Below are positions 7,777-9,690 of a stretch of DNA of 9,690 nt, piece by piece. The translations under genes were made by a program, and so were the position numbers. Each line of letters opens with the position of its first letter. The stretch's first letter is position 1. The notes beneath the pieces are model-generated. The model was given only the letters and a program-made list of their open reading frames with translations, was not told where the DNA came from and did no database searches. The stretch comes from Actinomycetota bacterium (lineage in GTDB: Bacteria; Actinomycetota; Acidimicrobiia; Acidimicrobiales; Microtrichaceae), in the NCBI GenBank assembly GCA_009700815.1, contig WLLG01000055.1, positions 1 to 9,690 on the forward strand, given 5' to 3'.

Positions 7777-7780
7777 GTGT

Positions 7781-7787
7781 TCCCCCT
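7781..7787 (-). promoter_or_regulatory. Strong ribosome binding site of the binding-protein gene
   Basis: On the minus strand AGGGGGA is followed by ACAC and the ATG at 7776. This is the best Shine-Dalgarno sequence in the window, fitting the need for high expression of the binding protein, and it fixes the start codon. Confidence 0.75.
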
Positions 7788-7849
7788 AAGGACAAGAAGC
7801 TCTGGAGCGGGTGATATGTGCTGCGAAGAATGCCGCCGAATAAGAACCG

Positions 7850-7865
7850 CCCTGACGAATCAGGG
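7850..7865 (-). promoter_or_regulatory. UUCG-loop hairpin in the leader of the transporter operon
   Basis: On the minus strand the sequence is CCCTGA-TTCG-TCAGGG, a perfect 6-base-pair stem closed on a UUCG tetraloop. It lies about 75 bases before the binding-protein ATG, inside the leader of the predicted transcript. It is followed by CGGTTCTTATT, T-rich but not a clean T-run. It could end transcription from the transglycosylase gene, stabilise the leader, or do nothing. Confidence 0.4.
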
Positions 7866-7904
7866 TCTGTTCCGCAAAGGTGACGCTCTTCACACAGTAG
7901 GCAG

Positions 7905-7932
7905 ACTCTACATCCGACGGCGGCTGAGTCAA
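7905..7932 (-). promoter_or_regulatory. Candidate sigma-70-type promoter for the transporter operon
   Basis: On the minus strand a -35-like TTGACT (7927-7932) is separated by 16 bases from a -10-like TAGAGT (7905-7910). TAGAGT fits the TAnnnT pattern and is preceded by TG. Transcription would start near 7898, leaving a leader of about 120 bases before the binding-protein ATG. The 203-base gap at 7777-7979 is the only sizeable gap in the minus-strand run and holds no convincing gene, so a promoter is expected here. Confidence 0.45.
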
Positions 7933-7979
7933 TGACAACCCGAAGCTCACCTGAGCCTGAGAATCACTGCGGCCAAAAA

Positions 7980-9278
7980 TCAAGCGAGCGGAACGGAGCG
8001 CTGGTAGTCAAATGCTTGACTCATAACGATGTCGACGTATCGCTGGCTTCGGTTGTAACTCAGGTAGGCAGCTCGAAGTGGGCCCTCTTGGTTCAGGCCG
8101 GGGCCCTTTCGGCAGAGGTAAGCGCCTGCCGTGAGCGCTGCGTCATACAGATTCTGCGGGTCTGCCACGCCGTCCCCCGTTGCATCACGTGCCACGGCCT
8201 TCCAAGAGCTAGGGAGAAACTGCATGGGGCCAACTGCGCGATCAGTCGTGGCTGTTCCATCGAGTGCTCCTCCGTCGGAATCTCGCACGATTGCAAAGGC
8301 GTTTGTACCGTCTAATTCGGGACCAAAGATCGGCGGCGAGACAAGGCCATCCCTGCCAAGCGATGCGCCGCGATAGGTGCCATGTTTGCTCTCAGTCCTG
8401 CCGATCCCCGCAATTGCCCACCACGGGATTGCGCAGCTTGGATTGGTGTCTTGGAGGGAAACAGCAGCACGCCAGTAAGCGTCAAGGGCGCCAGTGGACA
8501 AGTCCGTCCCGTTGATGGTTGCCGACATTCTCGCCTCGGCCACTCGTTGTTCATTCTGTGCCAACTGTTCTCCGAGTAGCTCCAGCGAAGCCGTGAGGCC
8601 CTGCGATTTGCTACTGAGTTGCCCTAGGGAGTCCTCAATCTCGGCAAGCTGCCTTTGCAAGTCAGAGCGCTCTTCTTGCAACTGTTTGAGTTGCTCTCGA
8701 GCAAAGCGCTCCTTACTGATCGTGCTACTCGCAGCCGACTCCGACAGAACACGCGCTCGGTCGAGGCGTTCTCGTTCCGCTGAACTCACCGTAGGGTTCA
8801 ATGCAGAGAGCCTGCCGAAGCCAGTGATGAACCACTCGACTCCGATGGTCCGCAGTGCGCCGCGCAGTTTCTGTTGAGTCTCGGCGGCCTTGGTGACCTG
8901 TTCGGACCTGCGAGCGAGCAATTCGGTGGAAGCCTCTCTACGTAGCGTCGCATCCTGAATCTCTTCATCCGTTCGCTGCAACTCTTGCTGCGCCCGTACT
9001 TGTTTCTCAGTGAGCTTTTTCTGCTCGTCCAAAGCAGCGTCAAGTGCCGCTGAGTTTGCCGGCACTGCAGCTACTGCTGCAGAGAGCCCTTCTCCCGGAA
9101 CTGGATCTGAGGGTTGTCGGAGAACGCTCGGCAAGGCGTTTCGTTCCAGCGGGCTGGCGCTGCCAACCTCGGTCAGTCCCGTGAGCAGACAAGCCAGGAT
9201 CAGCAGGGTCATGGCGAGCAGTGCGGGAGCATGCATACCAGACCGGGTCGACCCGGTATGGGTGTCTAGGAGGTCCAT
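7980..9278 (-). CDS. Secreted coiled-coil lytic murein transglycosylase (MltB-like SLT domain)
   Basis: This 432-residue exported protein probably cleaves peptidoglycan between MurNAc and GlcNAc with anhydro-ring formation. A hydrophobic segment (about 19-37) acts as a signal peptide or anchor, with cleavage possible near GSAS-P (40-43). A charged region of about 75-255, rich in Glu, Gln, Arg and Leu, forms two predicted coiled-coil stretches. The catalytic domain follows: WWAIAGIGRTESKHGTYRG (286-304) with E296 as the likely catalytic acid, AVGPMQFLPSSW (348-359), and an EF-hand-like loop DATGDGVADPQN (365-376) comparable to the calcium loop of E. coli Slt35/MltB. C282 and C389 could form a disulphide. 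The ATG at 9278 overlaps the upstream phosphodiesterase gene by 13 bases and lacks a clear ribosome binding site. A second ATG at 9236 is possible, but the longer form supplies the Arg needed before the hydrophobic core. Confidence 0.85.
   Translation of the reverse strand: MDLLDTHTGSTRSGMHAPALLAMTLLILACLLTGLTEVGSASPLERNALPSVLRQPSDPVPGEGLSAAVAAVPANSAALDAALDEQKKLTEKQVRAQQELQRTDEEIQDATLRREASTELLARRSEQVTKAAETQQKLRGALRTIGVEWFITGFGRLSALNPTVSSAERERLDRARVLSESAASSTISKERFAREQLKQLQEERSDLQRQLAEIEDSLGQLSSKSQGLTASLELLGEQLAQNEQRVAEARMSATINGTDLSTGALDAYWRAAVSLQDTNPSCAIPWWAIAGIGRTESKHGTYRGASLGRDGLVSPPIFGPELDGTNAFAIVRDSDGGALDGTATTDRAVGPMQFLPSSWKAVARDATGDGVADPQNLYDAALTAGAYLCRKGPGLNQEGPLRAAYLSYNRSQRYVDIVMSQAFDYQRSVPLA
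9238..9261. repeat. Near-perfect 24-base palindrome at the start of the transglycosylase gene
   Basis: The 16-base core ACCGGGTCGACCCGGT (9242-9257) is perfectly self-complementary. After one mismatched pair (9241/9258), three further pairs (9238-9240 with 9259-9261) extend it to 24 bases. It lies 18-41 bases into the long form of the transglycosylase gene and ends one base before the alternative ATG at 9236. It could be a protein-binding site or an mRNA hairpin (6-base-pair stem, UCGA loop) affecting the start. Its function is unknown. Confidence 0.5.
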
Positions 9279-9690
9279 TGGTCGCGCTCTAACAGCACGG
9301 CTCGTAATCGACTCGGGTGATCGGTGATGATGCCGTCGACACCAAGGTCGAGCAACTGGTGCATCTCTGATGGCTCATTAATTGTCCATGCGTGGACCTG
9401 GCAATCGCGCTCATGGACAGTCCTCACGAAGCCCTTGGTAATCAGCGCAATCCCGTTCTGCTTCACGGGTACTTGAACGCAGTGATAGTCGACCGGCGAT
9501 GTCGGCGGTGAGCTTCGCAGGCGCGCTGCCGCCATGACCATAGCGACCTCTTTTGGAGATGCTGCCGTGCACTGCTTGGGTCCAAGGAGCTCGCGAAGCC
9601 TGAGTAACCGACGATGCGAAAATGCCGCAACACAGGCGCGTGAAACTGCCTCGTGTTGCAACAGGGTTTGAGCGAGTGGCTCGACAGCAG
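9266..9690 (-). CDS. Glycerophosphodiester phosphodiesterase family protein, C-terminal part
   Basis: The frame is open to the right edge of the window, so the N-terminus, including the catalytic His and metal ligands near the start, is not visible; the TTG at 9661 is not a credible start. The visible 140 residues match the second half of the GDPD TIM barrel. SHRRLLRLRELLGPKQCTA corresponds to the usual SFsprrLrrLRel...ta strand-helix. This is followed by GFVRTVHERDCQVHAWTIN and LLDLGVDGIITDHPSRL, the family's closing signature (VHxWTIN ... GVDGIiTDxP). These enzymes split glycerophosphodiesters into glycerol 3-phosphate and an alcohol, in lipid turnover. No signal peptide can be assessed. 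The stop at 9266 lies 13 bases inside the transglycosylase gene, implying co-transcription. Confidence 0.88.
   Translation of the reverse strand, partial: AVEPLAQTLLQHEAVSRACVAAFSHRRLLRLRELLGPKQCTAASPKEVAMVMAAARLRSSPPTSPVDYHCVQVPVKQNGIALITKGFVRTVHERDCQVHAWTINEPSEMHQLLDLGVDGIITDHPSRLRAVLLERDQWTS

Noticed and set aside
7786..7983. 65-codon minus-strand frame between the transglycosylase and binding-protein genes, opening at TTG and overlapping the upstream TGA
   Set aside because: No recognisable domain, weak start codon, no good ribosome binding site, and it covers the likely promoter and leader of the transporter operon. Its stop falls inside the next gene's ribosome binding site. It is most likely chance.
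7976..8003. Possible terminator right after the transglycosylase stop (TGATTTTTGG on the minus strand)
   Set aside because: The T-run is only five bases and the only stem before it is about four base pairs (AGCG/CGCT), too weak to call.
9061..9085. CTGCAG repeated around CTACTG, a local symmetric repeat
   Set aside because: It encodes an Ala/Val-rich stretch of the transglycosylase linker and is explained by codon repetition.

Overview
The window reads as an ordinary chromosomal segment of an actinobacterium (Actinomycetota). The grounds are a FadD19-like acyl-CoA synthetase, a MltB-type transglycosylase domain behind a long coiled coil, an actinobacterial-style lipoprotein peptide-binding protein, and dense genes with start/stop overlaps. 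GC is moderate (mid-50s percent by eye), lower than in streptomycetes or mycobacteria, so a freshwater, marine or other mid-GC lineage is plausible. No RNA genes, insertion sequences, CRISPR arrays or phage genes are visible.

Almost everything lies on the minus strand, so transcription runs from right to left. At the right edge is the C-terminal part of a glycerophosphodiester phosphodiesterase (9266-9690, cut by the window). It overlaps by 13 bases a secreted coiled-coil lytic transglycosylase (7980-9278). A gap of about 200 bases (7777-7979) holds a good candidate promoter, a small UUCG-loop hairpin and a strong ribosome binding site. These lead into a five-gene Dpp/Opp-type ABC transporter: lipoprotein substrate-binding protein (6103-7776), a conserved-looking hairpin, permease B (5031-5981), permease C (4112-5047), ATPase D (2940-4115) and ATPase F (1912-2937). 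A long acyl-CoA synthetase gene (201-1871) follows 40 bases later on the same strand. On the plus strand, the last 50 codons of another gene (1-153) end convergently with the synthetase. A GC-rich hairpin between the two stop codons could terminate both.

The transporter should import a peptide or peptide-like solute: the lipoprotein captures it, B and C form the channel, and D and F hydrolyse ATP. The synthetase at the end of the same apparent transcript suggests, as an inference, that the imported compound or a product of it is a carboxylic acid activated to a CoA thioester. The plus-strand fragment may be the zinc-ribbon tail of an acetone-carboxylase-gamma-like protein, which would fit a catabolic island, but 50 residues are too few to be sure. 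The phosphodiesterase/transglycosylase pair is a separate envelope-related unit. I see no clear evidence of a new type of system; the best second looks are the transporter-synthetase linkage, the hairpins and the palindrome at the start of the transglycosylase gene.
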